Below, piece by piece: positions 44,587 through 53,261 of a DNA stretch of 64,000 bases (position 1 is the first letter of the stretch; each line of letters starts with the position of its first letter). The position numbers and the translations under genes are program-made. The notes under the pieces are model-generated. The model had not been told where the DNA came from. It saw only the letters and a program-made list of their open reading frames with translations, and searched no databases. The stretch comes from an uncultured Rhodospirillaceae bacterium (GTDB lineage: Bacteria > Pseudomonadota > Alphaproteobacteria > Rhodospirillales > Magnetospirillaceae), in the NCBI GenBank assembly GCA_937887565.1, contig CALABS010000069.1:62001-126000 (forward strand). The letters run 5' to 3'.

Positions 44587-46290
44587 TCAGACCTCGCGGA
44601 TGCCGGCCAGGAAGCGGTCGACCTCCATGCGCAGGGTGGCGGACTGCTGCTGCAGGTGCTCAACCGCCACCAGCACCTCCTTGGCGGCCTGGTCGGTCTC
44701 GTGGATGGCGTGGCTGACCTCGGTGATGTCCTCGTAGACCGAGTTGGTGCCGGTCGCCGCGTGGTCGATGTTGCGGGCGATCTCCTGGGTGGCGGCGCCC
44801 TGTTCCTCGATGGCGGCGGCGATGGCGGTGGTGATGCCGTCCATGGAGCTGATGGTGCTGCCGATGCCCTTGATGGCGCCCACCGTCATGTGGGTCTCCT
44901 TCTGGATGGTGGAGACCTGGGTGGAGATGTCCTCGGTGGCCTTGACCGTCTGGCGGGCCAGGTTCTTGACCTCGCTGGCCACCACCGCGAAGCCCTTGCC
45001 GGCCTCGCCGGCCCGCGCCGCCTCGACGGTGGCGTTGAGCGCCAGAAGGTTGGTCTGCTCGGCGATGCCGGTGATCAGCTCGATGATCTCGCCGATCTTG
45101 TCGGCGGCCCCGGCCAGGCCGGTGACGCGGGTGTTGACGCCGTCCGCCTCGCGGGTGGCGTTGGCGGCCACGTCGTTGGACATGGCGACCTGCTGGGCGA
45201 TCTCGGTGATGGAGTTGGACAGCTCCTCGGCGGCCTCGGCGACCATGCGGACGTTGGAATTGGCCTCCGAGGCGGAGCTGGCGGCGGAATTGGCGCGGTC
45301 GGCGGCGCCGTCGGCGAACTCGACCATGCGGCGGGCGGTGGCGGTCATCTTCTGGGCCGACTGGGCCACCATCTCCAGCACCGAGGCGACCGCCGTCTCG
45401 AAGGAGCGGATCAATTCCTCGAGGCGCAGCATGCGCGCCTCGCGGGCGGCGGCGGCGGCCCTGGCCTCCTCCTCCATGCCTTGCTTGGCGATGGTGTTCT
45501 CCTTGAACACCTGGACCGCGCGGGCGATGTCGCCGATCTCGTCGCGGCGGTCGAGCGCCGGCACGTCGATGGAGACGTCGCCGCCGGCCAACTGGTTCAT
45601 GCGCTTGGTCATGTCGTTGACCGGGTCGGCGATCACCGATTTCAGGATCCAGCGCACCCCCAGCACCGCCAGGAAGGTGGCGACGATGCCGCCGACGATC
45701 AGGAAGGTGAGGATCTTGTTGAGCTTGGCCTCGGCCTCGGTGGTGGACAAGGACGACGACAGCACCGCGATGACGTCGCCGGATTCCATCCCCATGGCGC
45801 CGTGACAGGCGAAGCAAATCTCTTCCTTGGCGCCCTCGGTGACGCCCAGCACGATGGGATAGGCATAGCGGTAGGCGCCATCGACGAAGCGGCCCACCGA
45901 TTCCTTGGTGTCGATGGCCGCCTGGTCGATGTCGTCCTTGGGGGTCTTGGCGGGGGTATTGGGCTCGGTCTCGGCCATGTAGGTGGCGACCTTGGGCCCC
46001 CACGCGCTCCACACCTTGCCGGGATAATGGATGTTGCGGCTGTCGAACCAGTTGTTGAAGACCTGGATGCCGATATTGTCGCCGTCCTCGGGCCGCTTGG
46101 CCATGACGTTGAGGATCAAGGCGTGCAGCGAGGTCATCTCGTTGATGGAAAGCTGCTGCAGCTGCCGCTCCATCTCCGACCGCTCGAAGCGGGCGATCAC
46201 GACGACCACGCTTGCCACGAGGGCGATCACACCCAAGCCAACGATGATCATGAAGCGGCTGGACAGCCGAAGGTTACGCCATGCCTGCAC
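44587..46290 (-). CDS. Methyl-accepting chemotaxis protein with c-type heme motif
   Basis: 567 residues. TM1 is about 14-34, a periplasmic domain of about 155 residues follows, TM2 is about 192-215. The periplasmic domain resembles Tll0287/DUF3365-type sensors and contains CFACH (Cys159, Cys162, His163), the covalent heme-c site, so it should sense redox state, oxygen or a small gas. HAMP and signalling domain follow; the tip reads IAEQTNLLALNATVEAARAG. Covalent heme requires the periplasmic Ccm system. It resembles Desulfovibrio DcrA in concept. Confidence 0.92.
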   Translation of the reverse strand: MQAWRNLRLSSRFMIIVGLGVIALVASVVVVIARFERSEMERQLQQLSINEMTSLHALILNVMAKRPEDGDNIGIQVFNNWFDSRNIHYPGKVWSAWGPKVATYMAETEPNTPAKTPKDDIDQAAIDTKESVGRFVDGAYRYAYPIVLGVTEGAKEEICFACHGAMGMESGDVIAVLSSSLSTTEAEAKLNKILTFLIVGGIVATFLAVLGVRWILKSVIADPVNDMTKRMNQLAGGDVSIDVPALDRRDEIGDIARAVQVFKENTIAKQGMEEEARAAAAAREARMLRLEELIRSFETAVASVLEMVAQSAQKMTATARRMVEFADGAADRANSAASSASEANSNVRMVAEAAEELSNSITEIAQQVAMSNDVAANATREADGVNTRVTGLAGAADKIGEIIELITGIAEQTNLLALNATVEAARAGEAGKGFAVVASEVKNLARQTVKATEDISTQVSTIQKETHMTVGAIKGIGSTISSMDGITTAIAAAIEEQGAATQEIARNIDHAATGTNSVYEDITEVSHAIHETDQAAKEVLVAVEHLQQQSATLRMEVDRFLAGIREV

Positions 46291-46373
46291 GAGCCTCTTC
46301 CATCCGCGGTCTGTTCCGAGCAGCGCGCCGTCCGTCCCTGTAGCGCGTCTTCCGATCCCCGCCAGAGAGTATT

Positions 46374-46409
46374 ATGAAAGGGCGGCACTTGGGAATACCG
46401 CCCTTTCAT
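46374..46409 (-). terminator. Hairpin downstream of ilvE
   Basis: Perfect 12-base arms ATGAAAGGGCGG (46374-46385) and CCGCCCTTTCAT (46398-46409) with a 12-base loop. It lies between the ilvE stop (46438) and the chemoreceptor start (46290), on the downstream side of ilvE. Confidence 0.8.
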
Positions 46410-46437
46410 GCAGGTTCAAATTTCCTTCATCCCCCGA

Positions 46438-47310
46438 CTACGTTCGGACGAGCGCATCGTAGGAAGAGATCAACTTGCGCGAGATTTCCCCCGGCGTGAA
46501 GCTATAGGGGCCGATTTCGCGCACAGGCGTCACCTCGGCGGCGGTGCCGGTCAGGAAGCACTCGGTGGCCCCGGTCAGTTCCTCCGGCATGATGGCGCGC
46601 TCGACCACCTTGAGCCCGGCGTCGCGGGCCAGTCCGATGACGGTCTGGCGGGTGATGCCGTTGAGGAAGCAATCGGGCAGCGGGGTGTGCAGCTCGCCAT
46701 TGATGACGAAGAAGATGTTGGCGCCGGTGGCCTCGGCCACCTGGCCGCGCCAGTCGAGCATCATGGAATCCTCGAAGCCCTGGCTCTCGGCCTTGTGCTT
46801 GCTCATGGTGCAGATCATGTAGAGGCCGGCCGCCTTGGACGCCGTCGGCGCAGTCTGCGGGTGCGGGCGCCGCCATTCCGAAATGTTGAGGCGGATGCCC
46901 TTCATCCTGGCCTCGGGCGACCAATAGCTAGGCCAGGCCCACACGGCGATGGCCAGGTGGATGGCGTTCTTCTGCGCCGCGACGCCCATCATCTCGCTGC
47001 CGCGCCACGCCACCGGCCGGACATAGGCGTCGGCGATGCCGCTGGCCTTCAGGGTCTCGTTGGTGGCGGCGTCGATCTCGGCGACCGAATAGGGAATGGT
47101 CATGCCCAGGATCTCGCCCGAGCGGACCAGGCGCTCCGAATGCTCGGTCAGCTTGAACACCTTGCCGCCATAGGCGCGTTCGCCCTCGAACACGCACGAC
47201 CCGTAATGCAGGCCGTGGGTCAGCACATGCACCTTGGCGTCGCGCCAGGCAACCAGCTTGCCGTCATACCAGATGAAGCCGTCACGGTCGTCGAAGGGGA
47301 TCACTGCCAT
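46438..47310 (-). CDS. ilvE: Branched-chain amino acid aminotransferase
   Basis: 290 residues, a fold-type IV PLP enzyme of usual length. HGLHYGSCVFEGERAYGG is the characteristic entrance segment, the PLP lysine is in TASKAAGLYMICTMSKHKA, and the cofactor-phosphate region is VAEATGANIFFVINGE with LNGITRQTVIGLARD and TGTAAEVTPV. It interconverts Leu, Ile and Val with their keto acids using glutamate/2-oxoglutarate. It is divergent from the MarR regulator across 85 bases; a perfect TTGACA hexamer inside the inverted repeat suggests control by that regulator. Confidence 0.95.
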   Translation of the reverse strand: MAVIPFDDRDGFIWYDGKLVAWRDAKVHVLTHGLHYGSCVFEGERAYGGKVFKLTEHSERLVRSGEILGMTIPYSVAEIDAATNETLKASGIADAYVRPVAWRGSEMMGVAAQKNAIHLAIAVWAWPSYWSPEARMKGIRLNISEWRRPHPQTAPTASKAAGLYMICTMSKHKAESQGFEDSMMLDWRGQVAEATGANIFFVINGELHTPLPDCFLNGITRQTVIGLARDAGLKVVERAIMPEELTGATECFLTGTAAEVTPVREIGPYSFTPGEISRKLISSYDALVRT

Positions 47311-47358
47311 GGAATTTCGTCCGAATTGGGGTGGCGGTCAGATTCTTACCGATGGGTC

Positions 47359-47398
47359 TTGCATGACGTAACATTTTGAGGCCATATATGTCAACATG
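47359..47398. promoter_or_regulatory. Shared promoter/operator between ilvE and the MarR gene
   Basis: An imperfect inverted repeat has arms CATGACGTAACAT (47362-47374) and ATGTCAACATG (47388-47398). The right arm contains TTGACA on the minus strand, a perfect -35 for ilvE, and overlaps the MarR ATG (47396). On the plus strand TTGCAT (47359-47364) and CATATA (47383-47388), spaced 18, would start transcription at or next to that ATG, fitting the absence of a Shine-Dalgarno there. Confidence 0.5.
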
Positions 47399-47893
47399 AC
47401 TGACGTAAAAACCGGCATCAATCCCCTCTTCCTCCGCGAGGAGGAGCTGCGCCAGGGCATCGAGCTGCTGTTCTTCGCCTACCGCGACTTCACGGCCGAG
47501 CCCGACGCCATCCTGGCCGAGTACGGCTTCGGCCGGGCCCACCACCGGGTCATCTACTTCGTCGGCCGCAACCCCGGCATGACCGTGTCGGACCTGCTGG
47601 GCATCCTGCGCATCACCAAGCAATCGCTGTCGCGCGTGCTGGGGCAACTGGTCGACGAGGGCTTCATCACCCAGCGCCCCGGCGCCCGCGACCGCCGTCA
47701 GCGCCTCCTCGAACTGACCGAGAAGGGAACCGAGATGGAGCGCCTGCTGACCGAGCGCCAGCGCGCCCGCATCGCCCGCGCCTACCGCGAGGCCGGCGCC
47801 GAGGCGGTGGAGGGATTCCGCAAGGTCATGCTGGGCCTGATCGACGAGGGTGACCGTCCCCGCTTCCCGGTCAGGCCGCCGGGACGGCGCTGA
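47396..47893 (+). CDS. MarR-family transcriptional regulator
   Basis: 165 residues. The winged helix-turn-helix is clear: GRAHHRVIYFVGRNPGMTVSDLLGILRITKQSLSRVLGQLVDEGFI, then the wing with the conserved DRRQRLLELTEKG. Helices at both ends form the dimer interface. It probably controls the divergent ilvE and itself. No Shine-Dalgarno is seen before the ATG, so a leaderless mRNA is possible. Its last 23 bases overlap the end of the convergent ABC ATPase gene, so its present C-terminus may have been affected by insertion of that operon. Confidence 0.9.
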   Translation: MTDVKTGINPLFLREEELRQGIELLFFAYRDFTAEPDAILAEYGFGRAHHRVIYFVGRNPGMTVSDLLGILRITKQSLSRVLGQLVDEGFITQRPGARDRRQRLLELTEKGTEMERLLTERQRARIARAYREAGAEAVEGFRKVMLGLIDEGDRPRFPVRPPGRR

Positions 47894-48620
47894 TTCCCCC
47901 GCCCCTTATCTCGAGGTGCACCCCATCTCCCCAGGCCGCGACCTCGGTGGTCAAGCGCTCGTGGGTGACGACCACCATCGCCACCCCGGCAAGGTCGAGC
48001 GCAGACAACAACTGCCAGAACCGGGTCCGGTTGTTATCGTCCAGTTTGCTCGTCGGCTCATCCATCAGTACAAGTTGTGGTCGGAAGAAGAGCATCGCTG
48101 CGAGATTGAGAAGCTGCAGCTCCCCGCCGGACAGCGAACCAGCATGGTGGTTAAATTTGTCCATGAGGAAGCCTAGCACCGGAAAGCGGCCTATCATTTC
48201 CTCGGCGTTGCCTCTCCTCTTCTTATCAATCACCAACCGCCCCAGCCAATCCCGTATCCCGCCACTGGTCGCAATCTGCTGGCGAACCACGAGGTTCTCC
48301 AATACCGACATCGATGGCACAATGGCGTCATGGGGATTTTGCGGAATGTAGCCGACCCTAACCTGCCTTACGAACTCGCGGCCATGGACGGCGTTACCGT
48401 TGGCCATCTGGAGATAATTGCCTGGCGCGACTTCGGTGTCCAACAATCCCAATAGCGCCTTGAGAAATGACGTCTTCCCGGAGCCATTCCGCCCCATGAG
48501 AAAGTATAACTTCCCACCATAAATCGTCAAATCATTGCAATCCAACACGGGTTTTGTTGGAAGGCCATGGACAGGATAGCTGATCCTAAGGTTGCGAATG
48601 CTGAACTGAAATGGATCCAT
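47871..48620 (-). CDS. ABC transporter ATP-binding protein
   Basis: 249 residues from ATG 48620 (a TTG codon directly before it is an alternative), overlapping the permease stop. Walker A is GRNGSGKTS, Q-loop GYIPQNPHDAI, signature LSGGELQLL, Walker B LVLMDEPTSKLD and H-loop VVVTHE. It powers the transporter formed with the 48620-49552 permease and the substrate-binding protein. Base composition is lower in G+C than the flanking chromosome. The end overlaps the MarR gene. Confidence 0.92.
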   Translation of the reverse strand: MDPFQFSIRNLRISYPVHGLPTKPVLDCNDLTIYGGKLYFLMGRNGSGKTSFLKALLGLLDTEVAPGNYLQMANGNAVHGREFVRQVRVGYIPQNPHDAIVPSMSVLENLVVRQQIATSGGIRDWLGRLVIDKKRRGNAEEMIGRFPVLGFLMDKFNHHAGSLSGGELQLLNLAAMLFFRPQLVLMDEPTSKLDDNNRTRFWQLLSALDLAGVAMVVVTHERLTTEVAAWGDGVHLEIRGGGISAVPAA

Positions 48621-49552
48621 CAAAAAACCTCGTTCTGATCAACCGCGGAATTGACGTAGAAACGACGGCCGATCGTAACCGAAAGAAGGATCGCAAATGC
48701 CACCACAAGCTGGAAATCCTGAGTGATGGCATGCTTCAGCTCTCCAGAAAGAATCTGGAGAACAAATGACTTTATGAATGAATAGACAAGAGCTCCTCCG
48801 AGGGGAGCAATCATGACTACAAACATGGACGAACGATTGTTTTTGATTGCAGGAATGAAAAACGAAAGCACTCCCTGGAAAAAATCGCCAATTTTAACAG
48901 CCGCCAGGGCATGTATGACCATCCCGAAATTTTGCAGGCCGATATTCGTGTTTGACACAGCACTGAACCACCCACCAACACCAACTACAGCATTGGAAAG
49001 ACAAAGCCCAAGAACACCCACCATCTCCGGCTGAATTCCCAATACCCTCATCATTTCCGGCCGGTGCCCGGAAACCCGCAAGGCATAGCCAAAGGGCGTC
49101 TTGAAGGCCGCAGCGGTAACAACGTAAACAACCACCACCAGGGACAGCCCTATGCCGACCTTGACCAGTTCGGGATCGCTTTCACCGAAGATCACGTCCC
49201 TGTAGCGGAACAGGCTCAACTCAGCCCTGTGGCCCAGAGCGCGGAAGAACACCGAGTAGGCAGCGAACGAAACGAGCATTCCCGCCAAAATCTGGCTCAC
49301 CCCCACGTGCTTGTTCGCATGAAGCAACCCCGTCAACAGGCCGGTTACCGCGCCAAGGAACGCCGCCAGGAATAGCGACCACCAGATACCAAATCCGGGG
49401 ATGGCGACGCCGACAGCGGTCATTCCGCCCATTACTGCGGCATCGATGGTAAGGTCGGGAAATTTGAGCATCCGGAGAGCGATGAAAAACCCCATCGACA
49501 CCAAAGCCATTATCGGAAATTCGTAGATTGCCGACAGGATGAAGGGCTGCAT
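48620..49552 (-). CDS. ABC transporter permease (TrpY/BPD_transp_2-like)
   Basis: 310 residues with eight to ten transmembrane helices. The pattern FPDLTIDAAVMGGMTAVGVAIPG, FGYALRVSGHRPEMMRVLGIQPEM and NAVVGVGGWFSAVSNTNIGLQNFGMVIHALAAVKIGD fits the branched-chain-type permease family paired with ABC_sub_bind proteins, often annotated for tryptophan/tyrosine-like substrates. It follows the binding-protein gene by 15 bases and overlaps the ATPase gene. Substrate not determinable from sequence. Confidence 0.9.
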   Translation of the reverse strand: MQPFILSAIYEFPIMALVSMGFFIALRMLKFPDLTIDAAVMGGMTAVGVAIPGFGIWWSLFLAAFLGAVTGLLTGLLHANKHVGVSQILAGMLVSFAAYSVFFRALGHRAELSLFRYRDVIFGESDPELVKVGIGLSLVVVVYVVTAAAFKTPFGYALRVSGHRPEMMRVLGIQPEMVGVLGLCLSNAVVGVGGWFSAVSNTNIGLQNFGMVIHALAAVKIGDFFQGVLSFFIPAIKNNRSSMFVVMIAPLGGALVYSFIKSFVLQILSGELKHAITQDFQLVVAFAILLSVTIGRRFYVNSAVDQNEVF

Positions 49553-49567
49553 TCCTGGTCGGCCCTT

Positions 49568-50512
49568 CTACATCCAGCGATCGACGGGGAGCCCGTCGAA
49601 TGAAACACCGAACTGCTGGGCCGAGAGCCGATTGACGAACAATCGCGTCTCGCGGAAGTATTGGATTTCGCGGGTGCCGGGATCTGCCCCCGCAAGGACA
49701 TCGCCAACCATCACGCCGGACACCCGGCCGAATTCCGAATAGTCGATGCCATAAGCCGCCACGCATCCGTTCTCGACCGAACTGATTTCGACGGCAAACA
49801 CCGGCTTATTCCGCGAGGCTGCCTCACCCAACAGCGCGCCGATTCCGCTGACAACTGTATTGTCGCCCCCCACCAAGAAGGCATCGACGTCACCCGCCAA
49901 GACACGGGCGGCATTCGCCACTTCTCCGGGCGCGCCTACATGGGCTTCAAGCACCGAGAAGCCGAATTTGGGGGCTACCGACTTCACCACTTCCTGGCCG
50001 CGGTGGGCGTTCGCTTCGGCCGTATTCACCAGATAACCGATTTTTTTCGACTGTGGAGCCACCGCCCTTATGAGGCCGATGTTGCGCTCGTAATCAATCT
50101 GGTCGCTGCAACCGGTGACGTTCCGGGGACGGTTCCCCCCGTCGCCCCATAGCGCGTCGGGCGTGGAAACAAAGGAAAAGACGATTGGCGTCGCAGGCGG
50201 CGTGAGGTTGATGATCTCGATGGAGGCGCTGGTCGTGACGGGGACAAGAACGTCATACCCGCCATAAACCATCTGCCTCGCCCCCTGCCGAAGCATATCG
50301 GGCTGGAAATTCGCATTGAACACGTCAACTGCCACGCCTTCGCCGAAGCGCTCGGCCACGACCTCCCGAATCGATTGGACCACCGTATCGATCAGGGCAT
50401 GGGTCCCCAATTGGAGAATAGCGATGCGTTTGCGCCCCTCTGCCGCCTTCGCCGTCTTCACCATACACGCGGCCGAAGCGGCCAGGAAAAAGTCACGCCG
50501 GGTTAAGATCAT
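49568..50512 (-). CDS. ABC transporter substrate-binding protein (ABC_sub_bind family)
   Basis: 314 residues. The N-terminus MILTRRDFFLAASAACMVKTAKA has a twin-arginine motif, suggesting Tat export. The body is a two-lobed periplasmic binding fold: IAILQLGTHALIDTVVQSIRE, VDVFNANFQPDMLRQGARQMV, TPIVFSFVSTPDAL, KKIGYLVNTAEANA and AFLVGGDNTVVSGIGAL. It is the family used by TrpXYZ-type systems. It overlaps the ThrRS-editing-like gene by four bases (ATGA), so binding protein, permease, ATPase and that gene are one operon. Confidence 0.9.
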   Translation of the reverse strand: MILTRRDFFLAASAACMVKTAKAAEGRKRIAILQLGTHALIDTVVQSIREVVAERFGEGVAVDVFNANFQPDMLRQGARQMVYGGYDVLVPVTTSASIEIINLTPPATPIVFSFVSTPDALWGDGGNRPRNVTGCSDQIDYERNIGLIRAVAPQSKKIGYLVNTAEANAHRGQEVVKSVAPKFGFSVLEAHVGAPGEVANAARVLAGDVDAFLVGGDNTVVSGIGALLGEAASRNKPVFAVEISSVENGCVAAYGIDYSEFGRVSGVMVGDVLAGADPGTREIQYFRETRLFVNRLSAQQFGVSFDGLPVDRWM

Positions 50513-51042
50513 ACCGCCCCCCTTCCGCTGACGACATCACCCAGGGCGGCCATGAATTTCTGCACGCCGAAGGCCCTCACCAAAGCAGCGATTGTCTGCT
50601 TTAAACTTGATCGAGAGGAAACCAATTTAACAGAATTCATCTTGTCAAACAGCAGCAACCTCCCAAGAATTATATTTGCACTATGCGGCTCCACTGCCTG
50701 CACCTTATATCCAGCCTTAACAATTGATCTTTTCATCTTATTTATTACTATGGCTACAGCATCAAGATTATAACATGCGATTTCGCTAAGATGACCAAAT
50801 GGTATAATGAGGATAGATCGAACATCTGACTGATACTTTAAGAACATTGATATAATAACTACAGCCCCTTCCTTTGCTTCATGGAATGTGTCTCCATCCT
50901 CAACACATACTAAAGCTACCAGGACGTTGCTTGCGTCTTCCAGTTTTTGGTATTCATTATCAGTTATTGGCAGCGTGAGTGGGTAGGTGTCTCTCAGCCG
51001 GCCGACAGATATTTCCTTAGCGATCAGCGAAATGAATTTCAT
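50509..51042 (-). CDS. Stand-alone protein resembling the archaeal ThrRS editing domain
   Basis: 177 residues from ATG 51042, with the near-perfect ribosome binding site GGAGGTGGG. The pattern MKFISLIAKEI ... NVLVALVCVEDGDT ... SILIIPFGHLSEIACYNLDAV ... SIVKAGYKVQAVEPHS resembles the N-terminal editing (tRNA-Thr_ED, DTD-like fold) domain of archaeal threonyl-tRNA synthetases, especially PFGHLS versus the family's YPYAHLS. The expected FGWYK segment is not present as such. There is no synthetase domain. It is first in the ABC operon. G+C is very low: 41 of 120 bases at 50701-50820. Function could be deacylation or ligand binding; assignment is from pattern memory. Confidence 0.55.
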   Translation of the reverse strand: MKFISLIAKEISVGRLRDTYPLTLPITDNEYQKLEDASNVLVALVCVEDGDTFHEAKEGAVVIISMFLKYQSDVRSILIIPFGHLSEIACYNLDAVAIVINKMKRSIVKAGYKVQAVEPHSANIILGRLLLFDKMNSVKLVSSRSSLKQTIAALVRAFGVQKFMAALGDVVSGRGAV

Positions 51043-51179
51043 CTTTACCCACCTCCTCGCCCGCCATGATATAATCGCCGCGCGATTTTTCAACACCGAT
51101 ATGCTATCCGTTATTGTATGCGATTTGGCACACCTGACGCCTCTTGACACCCCCCTCCCCGCTCGGGCTTGCTCAAGCC

Positions 51180-51863
51180 ATGGACGAACCCGCCCACATC
51201 CTGGTGGTCGACGACGACACCCGCCTGCGCGAGCTGTTGCGCAAGTACCTGTCCGAGAACGGCTATCTGGTGACCACCGCCGCCGATGCCGCCGAGGCGC
51301 GGGCACGGCTGGAGGCGTTGGCGGTGGACCTGATCGTGCTCGACGTGATGATGCCGGGCGAGAACGGCCTGTCGCTGACCCGCAGCCTGCGCGAGACCAG
51401 CCCGGTGCCGATCCTGCTGCTCACCGCCATGAGCGAATCCGACGACCGCATCCGCGGCCTGGAAAGCGGCGCCGACGACTACCTGACCAAGCCCTTCGAA
51501 CCCCGCGAGCTGCTGCTGCGCGCCGCCAGCATCCTGCGCCGCGCCCCGCGCCCCGAGGCCGAGCCGTCGCGCGAGCTGCGCCTGGGCGTCTTCACCTGGT
51601 CGCCCGCCCGGTCGGAGCTGCGGCGCGGGGGCGTGCCGGTGCACCTGACGACCGCCGAGAGCCAGTTGCTGGCGGTGCTGGCCGATCACGCGGGGGCGCC
51701 GGTGTCGCGCGACGACCTGGCGGCGCGCACCGGCAACGGCGCCAATCCGCGCGCCATCGACGTCCAGGTCACCCGCCTGCGCAAGAAGCTCGAGGACGAC
51801 CCGCGCCTGCCCCGCTACCTGCAGACCGTCCGCGGCATGGGCTACATGCTGAGGCCGGACTGA
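51180..51863 (+). CDS. OmpR-family response regulator
   Basis: 227 residues from ATG 51180 (MDEPAHILVVDDD). The receiver has VVDDD, phospho-acceptor Asp in LIVLDVMMPGENG, conserved Thr in LLLTAMSESDD and Lys in DDYLTKPFEPREL. The C-terminal winged helix has LTTAESQLLAVLADHAG and the recognition segment NPRAIDVQVTRLRKKLEDDP, ending QTVRGMGYMLRPD. One base separates its stop from the kinase gene. It regulates transcription after phosphorylation by that kinase; targets unknown. Resembles the ActR/OmpR-like pairs of alphaproteobacteria. Confidence 0.93.
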   Translation: MDEPAHILVVDDDTRLRELLRKYLSENGYLVTTAADAAEARARLEALAVDLIVLDVMMPGENGLSLTRSLRETSPVPILLLTAMSESDDRIRGLESGADDYLTKPFEPRELLLRAASILRRAPRPEAEPSRELRLGVFTWSPARSELRRGGVPVHLTTAESQLLAVLADHAGAPVSRDDLAARTGNGANPRAIDVQVTRLRKKLEDDPRLPRYLQTVRGMGYMLRPD

Positions 51864-51864
51864 C

Positions 51865-53190
51865 ATGACCCGCGCCAGCCTGTGGCTGAAGACCCTTCTT
51901 CCCCAGGGCCTGCTGGGGCGGTCGCTGCTGATCATCGTCACCCCCCTGATCGTGGTCCAACTGGTCTCCACCTACGTGTTCTACACCGGCCACTGGGACA
52001 CGGTGGCGCAGCGGCTGGCCAAGGGCCTGGCCGGGGACATCGGCGCCGTCATCGAGACCATGCGCGCCTTTCCCGAGCCCGACGACCGGCAGCGGGTGCT
52101 CAACATCGCCGCCGCCAAGATGGACCTGGACATCCGCCTGCACGAAGGCGGCATCCTGCCCAACATCCCCAATCCGGAACCGCCCGGCATCATGCAGAAG
52201 GCGCTGTGGCATGCCATGCGCGAGCGGGTGCAGCGCCCCTTCCTGGTGGACGACGCCAGCTTCGAACGCGAGGTGGCGATCCGCGTTCAGCTGTCCAACG
52301 GCCTGCTGGAGGTGTTCGCGCCCCGCAAGCGGCTGTTCAGCTCGACCACCTACATCTTCGTGCTGTGGATGGTGGGGACCTCCATGCTGCTGCTGTCGGT
52401 GGCCACCATCTTCATGCGCAACCAGGTGCGCAGTGTGCGCAAGCTGGCCGCCGCCGCCGAGAGCTTCGGCAAGGGCCAGGACGTCCCCAACTTCAAGCCC
52501 GAGGGCGCCTCGGAGGTCCGCCAGGCCGCCATGGCCTTCAACATCATGCGCGAGCGTCTCAAGCGCCAGATCAGCCAGCGCACCGAGATGCTGGCCGGCG
52601 TGTCGCACGACCTGCGCACCCCCCTGACCCGCATGAAGCTGCAACTGGCCATGATGGACGGCGTCGACGGCGCCGGCGAACTGTCCGAGGACGTGGCCGA
52701 GATGGAGCGGATGGTCGAGGGCTATCTGGCCTTCGCCCGCGGCGAGGGCACCGAAGTGCCGCGGCCGGCCGATCTGGGTGAACTGGTCGGCGAAGTGGTG
52801 GGCCGGTTCCGCCGCGAGGGCCGCGACATCGATCTCCACGTCGAGGCGGCGGTGCCCATGGACCTGCGGCCACACGCCTTGTCGCGGGCGCTGTCCAACT
52901 TGATCGGCAACGCGCTCCGCTACGGCGGCCACGTCTGGGTGAAGGTCACCCGGCACGACGACGCGGCCGAGGTGCTGGTGGACGACGACGGCCCGGGCAT
53001 CCCCCCCGACAAGCGCGACGAGGTGTTCAAGCCCTTCGCCCGCCTGGAATCGTCGCGCAACCAGCAGACCGGCGGCGTCGGCCTGGGCCTGACCATCGCC
53101 CGCGATATCGCCCGCGGCCACGGCGGCGACGTGGGGCTCGAGGACAGCCCGCTGGGCGGATTGCGGGTGCGCATGCGCCTGCCCCTCTGA
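51865..53190 (+). CDS. EnvZ-like membrane sensor histidine kinase
   Basis: 441 residues. TM1 is about 18-42, a periplasmic domain of about 115 residues follows, TM2 is about 165-188, then HAMP. The H box is MLAGVSHDLRTPLTRMKLQL. N box is NLIGNALRYGG, G1 VDDDGPGIP, F box EVFKPFARLE and G2 GVGLGLTIARDI. All catalytic boxes are intact. It phosphorylates the OmpR-type regulator encoded one base upstream. The short periplasmic domain has no recognised ligand fold. Confidence 0.93.
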   Translation: MTRASLWLKTLLPQGLLGRSLLIIVTPLIVVQLVSTYVFYTGHWDTVAQRLAKGLAGDIGAVIETMRAFPEPDDRQRVLNIAAAKMDLDIRLHEGGILPNIPNPEPPGIMQKALWHAMRERVQRPFLVDDASFEREVAIRVQLSNGLLEVFAPRKRLFSSTTYIFVLWMVGTSMLLLSVATIFMRNQVRSVRKLAAAAESFGKGQDVPNFKPEGASEVRQAAMAFNIMRERLKRQISQRTEMLAGVSHDLRTPLTRMKLQLAMMDGVDGAGELSEDVAEMERMVEGYLAFARGEGTEVPRPADLGELVGEVVGRFRREGRDIDLHVEAAVPMDLRPHALSRALSNLIGNALRYGGHVWVKVTRHDDAAEVLVDDDGPGIPPDKRDEVFKPFARLESSRNQQTGGVGLGLTIARDIARGHGGDVGLEDSPLGGLRVRMRLPL

Positions 53191-53261
53191 CCCCGGGGGC
53201 CAATCTTCACATTCCACCACGGCGGGACGTGATACCCTCCGCCGAAACGGAGGGGACGCAC

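Noticed and set aside
47871..51042. Integrative element with att sites
   Set aside because: Composition suggests transfer, but no integrase, tRNA gene or flanking direct repeat was found.
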